64,000 bases of DNA from an uncultured Eubacteriales bacterium (GCA_934477125.1 CAKSOL010000011.1:60064-124063); one strand, 5' to 3'; positions 33,420 to 42,002 are shown, counted from the stretch's first letter. Numbers and translations are program-made. Notes: a model not told the origin generated them from the sequence alone.

Positions 33420-34326
33420 CGACATTTCCCTCGATTGCCTTAAAGAGTTCGGCGAAACGGTTTATTACGATTCGATAGACAGGCAAACACTTATTCGGGA
33501 AATCGGAAAATATGACGCGGTTTTATGCAACAAAACCGTAATTGACAGAACGGTTCTTGAAGCGGCGGACAAGCTTAAATATATCGGGCTGTTCGCCACA
33601 GGCTACAATAATATCGACATTGAATGTGCGAGAGAGCGCGGCGTTACCGTATGCAATGCCGGAAGCTACTCCACCGACGCCGTTGCGCAGCAGGTATTTG
33701 CCTATCTGCTTGAGCATTACACCAAGCTGTCTCAGTATAACGCATTGGTTCATTCCGGCGGCTGGATAACCTCGCCGACATTTTCAATGCTGACCTATCC
33801 GACCGATGAGCTGGCGGGTAAAACAATAGGACTTGTAGGCTGCGGCAATATAGGAAAAGCTGTTGCGGAAATTGCAAAAGCCTTCAAAATGCGTGTTCTC
33901 GCGTTTGTCAGAGCTCCGAGAGATATTCCAGGAGTTAAAACGGTTTCGTTTGAAGAATTGCTCGAAAGCAGTGACATAATATCGGTTCACTGTCCTCTAA
34001 ACAGCGACAGCGAATCGCTGTTTAACAGTACCGCATTTGAGAAAATGAAGAACGGCGCCTATTTCATAAATACCGCACGCGGCGCTATTGTTGACGACAA
34101 CGCGCTTTGCCGCGCGCTTTGTTCCGGAAAGCTTTCAGGTGCCGCTATTGACGTTTTGCGAACAGAGCCTATGGAAAAGGACTGCGTTTTGCTGAAAGCT
34201 CCTAATCTTATCATAACCCCTCATACGGCTTGGGCTCCGCTTTCAACCCGCCGTCGTCTGCTTGAAATTGTTTCAAATAATATACGCGGATTTCTGAACG
34301 GAAAGCCGCAAAACAAAATAGTTTAA
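33376..34326 (+). CDS. D-isomer-specific 2-hydroxyacid dehydrogenase
   Basis: This 316-residue NAD-dependent enzyme interconverts a 2-ketoacid and a D-2-hydroxyacid. It contains the Rossmann loop GLVGCGNIGKAVAEIA (about residues 151-166), the catalytic Arg in NTARGAIVDD (about 231), the Glu in LRTEPM and the His in ITPHTAW (about 289). The overall pattern (YNNIDIECARERGVTVCNAG) resembles glycerate/hydroxypyruvate dehydrogenases. It starts 44 bp inside the DUF896 gene; a GTGAG about 8 bp upstream may serve as a weak Shine-Dalgarno. The exact substrate is unknown. Confidence 0.9.
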   Translation: MKILLSDAGTVLSNNDISLDCLKEFGETVYYDSIDRQTLIREIGKYDAVLCNKTVIDRTVLEAADKLKYIGLFATGYNNIDIECARERGVTVCNAGSYSTDAVAQQVFAYLLEHYTKLSQYNALVHSGGWITSPTFSMLTYPTDELAGKTIGLVGCGNIGKAVAEIAKAFKMRVLAFVRAPRDIPGVKTVSFEELLESSDIISVHCPLNSDSESLFNSTAFEKMKNGAYFINTARGAIVDDNALCRALCSGKLSGAAIDVLRTEPMEKDCVLLKAPNLIITPHTAWAPLSTRRRLLEIVSNNIRGFLNGKPQNKIV

Positions 34327-34361
34327 TATTTGCTCTGCCACCGGGTAAGATGCTTAAAAAA

Positions 34362-34410
34362 GCGTCCCTCTGCGAATCGTTAGGTCTTTGAAGATTCGCA
34401 AAGGGACGTT
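34362..34410. terminator. Bidirectional terminator between the dehydrogenase gene and atpC
   Basis: A stem GCGTCCCTCTGCGAATC / GATTCGCAAAGGGACG, with A-run and T-run flanks, lies between convergent genes. Confidence 0.82.
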
Positions 34411-34481
34411 TTACTTTGCCGCAGACAAAAATCGGGGCAGAGTTATCTGCCCTGATTTCATCTGAATACCAAATTTTAAGG

Positions 34482-34883
34482 TTATTTGCCTCCGGACACC
34501 TTTAGACGGGTTATTGCCCTTACCAAAGATATCTGATTTATCTTTTGCTCGGTTATGCTGCCTATATGCTGCAATTTATCCTCCGCGCGCTGCTTTGCCG
34601 CCTTTGCCCTCGCTATATCAATATCCTCAGGCCATTCGCAGGACTGAACGAATATCAGAACCTCATCGGGGCGAACCTCCATAAAGCCCTCAGAATTAAA
34701 GGCGTTTTTCCATTCGCCGTTTTGCTTTATCTTCAGCTCTCCGATTTCGATAACCGCAGCCATAGGCTGATGACCTGCGAGAACGCCGACATCGCCCTCA
34801 GGAGTCCGGCAGGAAACCGCCTCAACCCGCTGCCTGAAAAATTCTTTTTCAGGAGTTATTATCTCCAGCATAAAATCGCTCAT
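34482..34883 (-). CDS. atpC: F1Fo ATP synthase epsilon subunit
   Basis: This 133-residue central-stalk subunit has an N-terminal beta-sandwich with MLEIITPEKEFFRQRVEAV and GDVGVLAGHQPM, and a C-terminal helical hairpin (DIDIARAKAAKQRAEDKLQ). It is the last gene of the minus-strand atp operon and faces a bidirectional terminator. Length and order are standard. Confidence 0.96.
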   Translation of the reverse strand: MSDFMLEIITPEKEFFRQRVEAVSCRTPEGDVGVLAGHQPMAAVIEIGELKIKQNGEWKNAFNSEGFMEVRPDEVLIFVQSCEWPEDIDIARAKAAKQRAEDKLQHIGSITEQKINQISLVRAITRLKVSGGK

Positions 34884-34900
34884 AAAATTTCACCGTTTCT

Positions 34901-36295
34901 TTAAAGCGTTTTTGCCTTTTCCTTAGCATCCTCGATTGTTCCGACCATAAAGAAAGCCTGTTCGGGCAAATCGTCAACCTCGCCGTCAACAATCTGCCTG
35001 AAGCCCTCGACCGTATCGGAAAGGCTTACAAATTTTCCGGGAACGCCCGTAAACGCCTCGGCAACATTCATGGGCTGAGAAAGGAAATTCTGTATACGGC
35101 GGGCGCGATTTACCGCCTGCCTGTCCTCAGGAGAAAGCTCCTCCATGCCGAGTATCGCTATGATATCCTTTAAGTCGTTATATCTTTGCAGACATTCCTG
35201 AACCCGGCGCGCAACCTCATAATGCTTTCTGCCGACAATTTCCGGCTCAAGCGCGCGGCTCGCCGAATCAAGCGGATCAACCGCAGGGTATATTCCCTGT
35301 TCCGAAATAGCGCGGGAAAGAACGGTCGTTGCGTCCAGATGAGTGAAAATAGTTGCAGGGGCAGGGTCGGTAAGGTCGTCCGCCGGGACGTAAACCGCCT
35401 GAACCGAGGTTATTGAGCCGTCGCGAGTTGAGGCTATGCGTTCCTCAAGCTCTCCGAGTTCGTTGGCAAGGGTCGGCTGATAGCCGACTGCGCTCGGCAG
35501 CCTTCCGAGAAGAGCGCTGACCTCATTACCTGCCTGAACAAAACGGTAAATATTATCAATAAACAGCAGAACATCCTGCTTTTCAACATCGCGCAGGTAT
35601 TCCGCCATTGTAAGCCCGGTCATAGCGACCCTCATACGGCTTCCCGACGGTTCGTTCATCTGCCCGAACGCAAGAACGGATTTATTTATAACTCCGCTTT
35701 CGGTCATATCGTGTATCAGCTCGTTGCCCTCTCTGCTGCGTTCGCCGACGCCGGTAAAAACAGAGTATCCGCCGTGATTTTTAGCGACATTGTGTATCAT
35801 TTCCATTATAAGAACGGTTTTTCCGACGCCCGCGCCGCCGAAAAGTCCTATTTTGCCGCCCTTTGCATAGGGAACAAGCAAATCAATAACCTTAATACCG
35901 GTTTCCAGTATTTCGGTTGCGGACTTCTGATTGGTAAGCTCCGGAGCGGGACGGTGTATCGGAAGATAGTATTCCGCATCGATAGGTCCCTTTTCGTCTA
36001 TCGGACGGCCGAGAACATCGACCGTTCTGCCTATAACGGCGTTCCCGACGGGAACCTCTATTCCGTGACCGTTGCTTGAAACCGGCATACCGCAGGAAAG
36101 TCCCTCGGTAGCGTCCAGAGCGATGGCGCGGACAACCCCGTTACCTAACTGCAATGCCACTTCGAGGTATTTATTCTCTCCGTCAACGCAGACAAGCGCG
36201 TTTATCGGCGGTTCGTCCTCTTTTTCAAAATACATATCAACGACAGGTCCGCATATGCGGATTATACGTCCTCTATACTCTTTCATTTCACTCAC
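34901..36295 (-). CDS. atpD: F1Fo ATP synthase beta subunit
   Basis: This 464-residue catalytic subunit has Walker A GGAGVGKT (about residues 154-161), a GERSREG-type segment, and the lever region as MEELSPED in place of DELSEED. It makes or hydrolyses ATP at the alpha-beta interfaces. It lies 5 bp downstream of atpG and 17 bp upstream of atpC. Confidence 0.98.
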   Translation of the reverse strand: MSEMKEYRGRIIRICGPVVDMYFEKEDEPPINALVCVDGENKYLEVALQLGNGVVRAIALDATEGLSCGMPVSSNGHGIEVPVGNAVIGRTVDVLGRPIDEKGPIDAEYYLPIHRPAPELTNQKSATEILETGIKVIDLLVPYAKGGKIGLFGGAGVGKTVLIMEMIHNVAKNHGGYSVFTGVGERSREGNELIHDMTESGVINKSVLAFGQMNEPSGSRMRVAMTGLTMAEYLRDVEKQDVLLFIDNIYRFVQAGNEVSALLGRLPSAVGYQPTLANELGELEERIASTRDGSITSVQAVYVPADDLTDPAPATIFTHLDATTVLSRAISEQGIYPAVDPLDSASRALEPEIVGRKHYEVARRVQECLQRYNDLKDIIAILGMEELSPEDRQAVNRARRIQNFLSQPMNVAEAFTGVPGKFVSLSDTVEGFRQIVDGEVDDLPEQAFFMVGTIEDAKEKAKTL

Positions 36296-36300
36296 CCACT

Positions 36301-37176
36301 TTAAACCGCGCCTGATATCTCGGTTGCGGCGGCTATTTCGGTTATTTCGTTTGTTATTGCCAGCTGACGCTGAGCGTTAATATCCTTTTGGAGATGCTCA
36401 ATCATTTCATCGGCGTTTTTTGTCGCGTTCTGCATAGCGGTCATTCTTGCGGCGTTTTCGCTCGCCGCAGACTGCATAAAGACGTCATACATAAGACCAA
36501 TTATATACTGCGGAACAGCTTTATCAAAAACCTCCTCGACAGACGGCTCATAAAGCATTTCGGCAGTATAGTCATATTCCTGCTCAACATCCTCGAAATC
36601 CTCATAAAGCAAAGGCAGCAGTCTCCTGCAAACAGCTTTCTGAACTGCGGAATTGACATATTCGGTATACACGATGTATATTTCGCTGACATCAGGACCG
36701 TTATAAAGCCCGGTTATAAGCTCCTCAGTCTCCCGTGCCATATGAAAGGACGGATGCTGCAAAACGTCAATAGCGGTATAATCAGGGTGAAAGCCGCGGC
36801 CTTCAAGCATCTGACTGCCGACCGTTCCGAATGAATACAGCAGCGGATTTTCCGCCGCTTTCATTCTCTCAATCGCAAGATTGACAATCGAGGAATTATA
36901 TCCTCCGCACATTCCCTTATCGGCAGTTATAACGAGAAAAAGAGGTCTGCCGTCCGGCTTTAAATCTATGAAATGGTCATGTATCGCGCTGCGCCGGGTT
37001 TTTGAAATAATATCCTTCATTGTAGAACGCAGTCTTTGCAGATAGGTAAGGTTATACTCAATATTCTGCATTGCCTGCTTCATTCTTGCGGTAGACAAAA
37101 GATACATAGCGTTAGTTATCTGCCGCGTTTGCTCAACCGCGCGAAGATGCTGCTTTAATTCGCTGATGTTATTCAT
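36301..37176 (-). CDS. atpG: F1Fo ATP synthase gamma subunit
   Basis: This 291-residue rotor shaft has the N-terminal coiled coil ISELKQHLRAVEQTRQITNA and the C-terminal NATKNADEMIEHLQKDINAQ, both conserved. An acidic insert (YEDFEDVEQEYDYTAEMLYE) sits in the globular part. It overlaps the end of atpA by 4 bp. Confidence 0.96.
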   Translation of the reverse strand: MNNISELKQHLRAVEQTRQITNAMYLLSTARMKQAMQNIEYNLTYLQRLRSTMKDIISKTRRSAIHDHFIDLKPDGRPLFLVITADKGMCGGYNSSIVNLAIERMKAAENPLLYSFGTVGSQMLEGRGFHPDYTAIDVLQHPSFHMARETEELITGLYNGPDVSEIYIVYTEYVNSAVQKAVCRRLLPLLYEDFEDVEQEYDYTAEMLYEPSVEEVFDKAVPQYIIGLMYDVFMQSAASENAARMTAMQNATKNADEMIEHLQKDINAQRQLAITNEITEIAAATEISGAV

Positions 37177-38675
37177 TTCCGGTCTTCCCTGAATTTTTCT
37201 ATTGCGCCGATCAGGCGTTCCTCTGATTCCTTATCAAGGTCACCGTCGGATATGCTTTCCTCAGCCATAGTGCAATGCTCATGAAGATATTCAAGCATAT
37301 CAGCGGCATAGGAGCTTATCCCGGATGCCGGAATACCGTCGTAAAGGTTTTCCCGGTAAGCAAGCAGAAGCGCGGTTTCCTCAAACAGCGAATACGGGCT
37401 GGATTTCGGCTGCTTCAAGAGCATAGTAAGCGCCTCGCCGCGGGAAAGCATACGCGAGGTTGCCTCGTCAACGTCGCTGCCGAACCGCGTAAACACAGCC
37501 ATTGCCCTATACTGGGAAAGCTGTATGCGCAGCGCGCCCGAAACCTTTCTTATCGCCTTATGCTGAGCGGCTCTGCCAACGCGGGAAACGGACAGTCCGG
37601 TATTTACAGCCGGTCTTATGCCGCTGTGGAAAAGCTCGCTTTCAAGGTATATCTGACCGTCGGTTATTGAAATAACATTAGTCGGTATATACGCAGATAT
37701 ATTTCCGCCCATCGTTTCGATAATCGGCAGTGCAGTTATGCTTCCGCCGCCGTTCTCCTTATTCATACAGGCACTTCTTTCAAGCAGGCGGCTATGGAGA
37801 TAAAACACGTCTCCGGGGAAAGCCTCTCTGCCGGGCGGTCTGTGAAGCAGAAGCGACATAGTTCTGTAAGCTACGGCGTGCTTTGAAAGGTCGTCGTAAA
37901 TAACAAGAACGTCCTTACCCTCCCGCATAAAGCCCTCTGCGACCGAGCAGGCGGCATACGGAGCCAAATACTGCATAGCCGGGCTGTCCGATGCAGTTGC
38001 GGCAACAACAACGCAGTAGTCAAGAGCCTTGTTTTCCCTGAGAGTTTCTATAACCTGAACAATATTGGATGCTTTTTGACCTATTGCGCAATAAACGCAT
38101 ATTACATCCTTATTTCTCTGATTGAGAACCGTATCTATTGCGATAGAGGTTTTTCCGGTCTGACGGTCGCCTATTATAAGCTCACGCTGACCTCTGCCTA
38201 TCGGAATCATACTGTCTATCGCCAAAATTCCGGTTTCAAGAGGAGTATCGACAGGACGGCGCTGCATAATACGCGGTGCGGGGCGTTCAACCGGAAGAAA
38301 ATCCTTTGCTTCAAGCGGCAGACCATCTATCGGGCGACCGATTGAGTCGATAACACGTCCGAGCAGCTCGTCTCCGACAGGCGCCTCGGCAACCCTGCCG
38401 GTTCCTCGGACAATATCGCCCTCACGAACGGTGTCAAAACCGTTCAAAAGCACCGCTCCGACGCCGTCCTCATTAAGGTCAAGCACCATTCCGTATGCTC
38501 CACGGTCAAACTCAAGCAGTTCCGAATACTTTCTTCCCGGCAGATCCTTGATACGCACAACGCCGTCTCCCACACGGACTACGGTACCGCATCGGTAATA
38601 TACCGGATCGGTCTCAAAAGAATCAATACGCCGTTTCAGAAAGGAGCTTATCTCCTCTACCTTAAACTCCGGCAT
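37173..38675 (-). CDS. atpA: F1Fo ATP synthase alpha subunit
   Basis: This 500-residue subunit has the P-loop GDRQTGKT (about residues 168-175) and a late ISVSRVGRAAQ-like segment (GLSVSRVGRAAQHKAIRKVS). The N-terminal helix (FKVEEISSFLKRRIDSFET) that normally docks to the delta N-terminal domain is still present, which matters because that delta domain is missing in this operon. It lies 24 bp downstream of the short delta gene. Confidence 0.97.
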   Translation of the reverse strand: MPEFKVEEISSFLKRRIDSFETDPVYYRCGTVVRVGDGVVRIKDLPGRKYSELLEFDRGAYGMVLDLNEDGVGAVLLNGFDTVREGDIVRGTGRVAEAPVGDELLGRVIDSIGRPIDGLPLEAKDFLPVERPAPRIMQRRPVDTPLETGILAIDSMIPIGRGQRELIIGDRQTGKTSIAIDTVLNQRNKDVICVYCAIGQKASNIVQVIETLRENKALDYCVVVAATASDSPAMQYLAPYAACSVAEGFMREGKDVLVIYDDLSKHAVAYRTMSLLLHRPPGREAFPGDVFYLHSRLLERSACMNKENGGGSITALPIIETMGGNISAYIPTNVISITDGQIYLESELFHSGIRPAVNTGLSVSRVGRAAQHKAIRKVSGALRIQLSQYRAMAVFTRFGSDVDEATSRMLSRGEALTMLLKQPKSSPYSLFEETALLLAYRENLYDGIPASGISSYAADMLEYLHEHCTMAEESISDGDLDKESEERLIGAIEKFREDRK

Positions 38676-38699
38676 ATTATAACCTCCTCAAGCAAGCGG

Positions 38700-38927
38700 T
38701 CACACCGGATCGCCTGTAATATGTTTTTCAAGCTGGCGCAGCTGGGTAGCAACGCTCAGGTCGAATATCTCGCCGTTGACATCGGCAATAAAGCCGCCGA
38801 GCAGCGAATCGTCTTTTATAAGTCCAAATTCGCAGTCCTCGCCGAAAAGTTTTCTGAAATTACCGCAAATCAAATTATACGTTTCTTCGGAAAGATTTCC
38901 GGGAGCGGTTATCGTTATTCGTTTCAT
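38700..38927 (-). CDS. atpH: F1Fo ATP synthase delta subunit, C-terminal domain only
   Basis: This is only 75 residues, against about 175-180 for the family. The sequence (KRITITAPGNLSEETYNLIC, then SLLGGFIADVNGEIFDLSV, then RQLEKHI) aligns to the C-terminal half of bacterial delta/OSCP, the part that contacts subunit b. The N-terminal six-helix domain that binds the alpha crown is absent. There is no room for it upstream, because the ATG overlaps the atpF stop by 4 bp (ATGA). The reading frame is intact and in normal operon position, so this looks like a stable short form. It could instead be an old deletion tolerated by the cell. Confidence 0.85.
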   Translation of the reverse strand: MKRITITAPGNLSEETYNLICGNFRKLFGEDCEFGLIKDDSLLGGFIADVNGEIFDLSVATQLRQLEKHITGDPV

Positions 38928-39499
38928 TCGTCCTCACCGTTTTTCTCAGCAGCAAGCTTTTCGGCTCTGCGCAGCCTTTTTGCGGTATTTTCAAGCATAC
39001 CGCGGGCGGCGGAGTTTTCCTCGGAGAAAAAATCCTCCGCGATACGCGCATTATCCGAATCGGTTATCTCGCGCTTTAAAATGCGTTCAGACATTTCAAC
39101 CGCCAAATGCGCAATATCGCCGTTCAGGGACGATATCATCTCATTATGCTCGGTAACGGTTTCGCGCCTTGCCTTTTCAACAATACGGCGTGCGTCCTTA
39201 TGAGCCTCGCTGATTATCTTATCGGAATTAAGCTTTGCAGTATGCTCGGCGTCGCTGATGATTTCCGCAGACTGCTCCCGCATTTTTTTCTTTTCAAGAG
39301 CAATTTCTTCCTCGCGCTTTTCTATTTCCCGAAGCTTACCGTCAGCCTCCGCCTTTTTAGCCTCGATACGGGCGGTACGCTCAGCCAGAAATTTACGGAC
39401 GGGCTTATAAACAAGCAAGCTCACTATGAGAAACAGAACAATGATATTTATAATATTGATAATTAAGTCCTGAGCTGCCTCAGGTATTGAAATATTCAT
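38924..39499 (-). CDS. atpF: F1Fo ATP synthase subunit b
   Basis: This 191-residue peripheral-stalk subunit has a membrane helix (IINIINIIVLFLIVSLLVY, residues 13-31) followed by a long charged coiled coil. At 191 residues it is about 20-35 longer than typical b subunits, with an extra C-terminal basic segment (ENTAKRLRRAEKLAAEKNG). It is coupled to the truncated delta gene by a 4-bp overlap, so the extension might compensate for the missing delta domain; that is inference. Confidence 0.94.
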   Translation of the reverse strand: MNISIPEAAQDLIINIINIIVLFLIVSLLVYKPVRKFLAERTARIEAKKAEADGKLREIEKREEEIALEKKKMREQSAEIISDAEHTAKLNSDKIISEAHKDARRIVEKARRETVTEHNEMISSLNGDIAHLAVEMSERILKREITDSDNARIAEDFFSEENSAARGMLENTAKRLRRAEKLAAEKNGEDE

Positions 39500-39520
39500 A
39501 GTTTCTTCCCAGCCTTACGA

Positions 39521-39730
39521 TTATTTTGCCGCAAGAATAAGAGCTACAACGAACGCATATATAGCGGTTGACTCTGCAAGAGCGCAGCCCAAAAGAAGTA
39601 TCGCGTTTATTTTACCGGAAGCCTCCGGCTGACGCGCCACAGCCTCCGCCGCCTTACCTGTTGCAATTCCCATACCAAGACCGGCTCCGAGAGCCGCCAG
39701 CATTGCCAATCCTGCACCTATTGCTGCCAT
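39521..39730 (-). CDS. atpE: F1Fo ATP synthase subunit c (rotor ring)
   Basis: This 69-residue hairpin has two membrane helices joined by the conserved RQPEASG loop. The ion-binding carboxylate is Glu53 in AESTAIY. Ser54, Thr55 and Tyr58 match the Na+-binding set of Ilyobacter-type c rings, but the position of their Gln32 is Met20 here (GLGMGIATGK). The coupling ion (Na+ or H+) therefore cannot be fixed from sequence. Confidence 0.96.
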   Translation of the reverse strand: MAAIGAGLAMLAALGAGLGMGIATGKAAEAVARQPEASGKINAILLLGCALAESTAIYAFVVALILAAK

Positions 39731-39750
39731 AATTTTTTACCTCCGTTTTT

Positions 39751-40644
39751 TTATTCCACCGCTTCATTTATAAATGTAAGCGAAAGGATTATAAATATAT
39801 AAGTTTGAATGAGCGGGTGGAAAAGATTGAAATAAAGTCCCGCTACTGCCGGGATACCGACCGCATATCCTCCGAGCACCGATTTCAGCAAATCCATAAC
39901 TATCATTCCGCCGACCATATTGCCGAAAAGCCGGCAGGCAAGCGATATAGGGGTCGCGATATCGCTTATTATCTTGAACGGGAATATTATCGGCGTAGGC
40001 TTAGCCAGAGATTTGACCCGTCCGCCGATACCCTTCTTCAAAACGCCGCAGAAATTTATCAGAACAAAGGTTATAAGTCCCATTGCAAGAGTAATCAAAA
40101 GGTCGGACGTCGGCGGCCGAAATCCGAAAAGCTCGCTGAAAGCGGAAAAAATCATAAACACCGCCAAAGAATACATATACGGCGCGAGCTGCTTGGTATA
40201 GCTGCCGAGAACGCCTCCGGCAAAATTCTCCATAGCCTCAACCGAAAGCTCAATCACATTCTGAAAGCCCTTCGGCGTTTCCGGGTCGAATTTCGGGAAA
40301 ACGGCGAAGCGGAAAATCAGCGCCAAAACCAAGACTATACCGATAATACCCCAGGTCAGAACGGTTGTCCGGGCAAAGGAAATACCGAACAGGGTTATCC
40401 GTGGGCTGAACATTTCAAAGGACGCATCCATTTTCGACGTAAGCCCGGTTATACAGGTTATAACGGTTCCGGCTAAAAACCAAGCCGCCGCTATCATAAG
40501 CACCAAAAACAGCTTATTTTTCTTTTTAAGCCCTGTGTCCGCATTCTGCGATTTTGCGCGGGCGCGGGTTGAAAAATAACCGGCGATACCCACCGCCAGC
40601 GCCGCCGCAGAAACGGCAAGCTCAATTATCGTAACAGGCTTCAT
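39751..40644 (-). CDS. atpB: F1Fo ATP synthase subunit a
   Basis: This 297-residue membrane subunit forms the ion half-channels. The essential Arg is in LACRLFGNMVGGMIV at about residues 236-250, and the end (LFHPLIQTYIFIILSLTFI) is typical. An N-terminal extension with two hydrophobic segments precedes the core. It overlaps the small upstream membrane-protein gene by 4 bp. Confidence 0.95.
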   Translation of the reverse strand: MKPVTIIELAVSAAALAVGIAGYFSTRARAKSQNADTGLKKKNKLFLVLMIAAAWFLAGTVITCITGLTSKMDASFEMFSPRITLFGISFARTTVLTWGIIGIVLVLALIFRFAVFPKFDPETPKGFQNVIELSVEAMENFAGGVLGSYTKQLAPYMYSLAVFMIFSAFSELFGFRPPTSDLLITLAMGLITFVLINFCGVLKKGIGGRVKSLAKPTPIIFPFKIISDIATPISLACRLFGNMVGGMIVMDLLKSVLGGYAVGIPAVAGLYFNLFHPLIQTYIFIILSLTFINEAVE

Positions 40645-40919
40645 TTGCTATTACCTCCGTTTTCGCAACGGCACATTCTGATAAAAAACATCACGACAGC
40701 CGCAACCGGCAGACCGATTGCAAAGCCGCAGAAGCACCAGAACATATAGTCGATAAAGAAGAACACAAAAAGACCGATAGCCACCGCGTATGTTAAGAAT
40801 TTAAGCAGCAGCATAAGCGCAAGAATTTTTCTGTTTCCGTTAACGACCGCCGTTGTCAGCCGAAACAGCAGATACATCTCAAAGACGCCGAATGCAGCTG
40901 ATATCAGAAACGCCAGCAT
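40641..40919 (-). CDS. Small membrane protein, AtpI-like
   Basis: This 92-residue protein has about three to four hydrophobic segments and a Cys-containing C-terminal tail (RMCRCENGG). It is the first gene of the atp operon, directly coupled to atpB, where AtpI (a c-ring assembly factor or Mg2+ carrier) normally sits. The sequence similarity to AtpI is weak by eye, so the name rests mainly on position and topology. Confidence 0.65.
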   Translation of the reverse strand: MLAFLISAAFGVFEMYLLFRLTTAVVNGNRKILALMLLLKFLTYAVAIGLFVFFFIDYMFWCFCGFAIGLPVAAVVMFFIRMCRCENGGNSK

Positions 40920-40949
40920 ATTAACACCGCTTTCTCTTTTAATGTAATG

Positions 40950-40978
40950 ATTTTATGCTTTTTTACCAATAAAGTCAA
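40950..40978 (-). promoter_or_regulatory. Promoter of the atp operon
   Basis: On the minus strand TTGACT (40973-40978) and TAAAAT (40950-40955) are spaced 17 bp apart, 31 bp before the first start codon. Confidence 0.72.
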
Positions 40979-41127
40979 GAGTAATTTCACAAAAAAATCA
41001 ATCAACTTTTAAATTCAATTTTGTAACGAATTTTACCGTTTCTCATAAGATGTAGTAAGGTTTTTACCGAAAACCCGAAAAAATACGGCTTTTCGGTGAA
41101 AAGCAATAAATAATTGGAGGTTTTTAT

Positions 41128-41970
41128 ATGGCGGATATTACCAACGGCTGCCCTACCGATTCGGTAAACTTCAAGGAGGCGGTATGTATTGACGCCGGCC
41201 GCGTCTATGACTCCTGCTGCGATCGTGACTGCCTTGAGGATCTGCGGTGTTTCTTCACCCAGGACGTTCAATGCCTTGTTGAACAGGCTATAAGTGTACG
41301 CCTGCGTTCGGCAGAGGTACTTAAAACAGACATCAGCGTTGAACAGATTACCTTTAACAAAGGATTTTATTCCTGCGACCTGACATTCTTCTTCCTGCTC
41401 GACTTCGACCTTTATATGGCGCCGAACAGCTGCCCTCTTCAGGTTAAGGGTATTTCCTCGTTCAGCAAAAAGGTCATTCTTTACGGAAGCGACGGAAACG
41501 TCCGGACGTTCACCAGCCGCACAGCCGACGATATGCCCTCGGACTGCAATCTTACAGCGAGAAGAAACAGCAATATGCCGCGCTGCGTTGTTCAGTGTGT
41601 TGACCCGGTAGCGCTTTCGGCGCGGATAGGAGAAATAAGAGATTGCTATGAAAATGTTCGCTGCATCCCGCAGTCGGTCTGCGAATGTGCCGGAGGACCC
41701 GTCGTTACGGATCTTCCCGGCGGAAAGCCGACAGTTTATGCAACTCTCGGTCTTTTCACGATAGTTCAGCTGATACGAAACGTTCAGATGCTTATTCCGG
41801 TTTACGACTTCTGCATACCCGAAAAGCAGTGCGAGGATACTACCGACCAGCCCTGCGACGTTTTCAGAAAAATCAAATTCCCGACCGATGATTTCTTCCC
41901 GCCGCGTCCATGCGACCCGACCGGTTCTGAATGCTGCGGCTGCTGCACCAAAAATCCGGATTTGGGATAA
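41128..41970 (+). CDS. Cysteine-rich protein of unknown function
   Basis: This 280-residue protein contains 24 cysteines (8.6%), clustered at the N-terminus (DSCCDRDCLEDLRC) and the end (ECCGCC). It has no signal peptide or membrane helix. The middle (NKGFYSCDLTFFFLLDFDLY, KKVILYGSDGNVRTF) looks like a beta-rich domain. A second region has GLFTIVQLIRNVQMLIPVYD followed by FCIPEKQCED and PTDDFFPPRPC. I have the impression of a conserved family in Clostridia without an assigned role. High cysteine and cytosolic location would fit a spore-coat-like or cross-linked structural protein. It is monocistronic, with AATTGGAGG before the ATG and a terminator after it. Confidence 0.8.
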   Translation: MADITNGCPTDSVNFKEAVCIDAGRVYDSCCDRDCLEDLRCFFTQDVQCLVEQAISVRLRSAEVLKTDISVEQITFNKGFYSCDLTFFFLLDFDLYMAPNSCPLQVKGISSFSKKVILYGSDGNVRTFTSRTADDMPSDCNLTARRNSNMPRCVVQCVDPVALSARIGEIRDCYENVRCIPQSVCECAGGPVVTDLPGGKPTVYATLGLFTIVQLIRNVQMLIPVYDFCIPEKQCEDTTDQPCDVFRKIKFPTDDFFPPRPCDPTGSECCGCCTKNPDLG

Positions 41971-42002
41971 TTCCTGTCAAATCCGTTCTGACGGCATAAA
42001 AA

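Noticed and set aside
39805..40476. Open frame of 223 codons opposite atpB
   Set aside because: It is antisense to a strongly conserved gene, has no Shine-Dalgarno and an Arg/Gln-rich composition typical of shadow frames.
41063..41102. Hairpin before the Cys-rich gene as a riboswitch
   Set aside because: It is a simple AT-rich stem-loop with no known aptamer core and no anti-terminator partner. I mention it only as a 5' structure.
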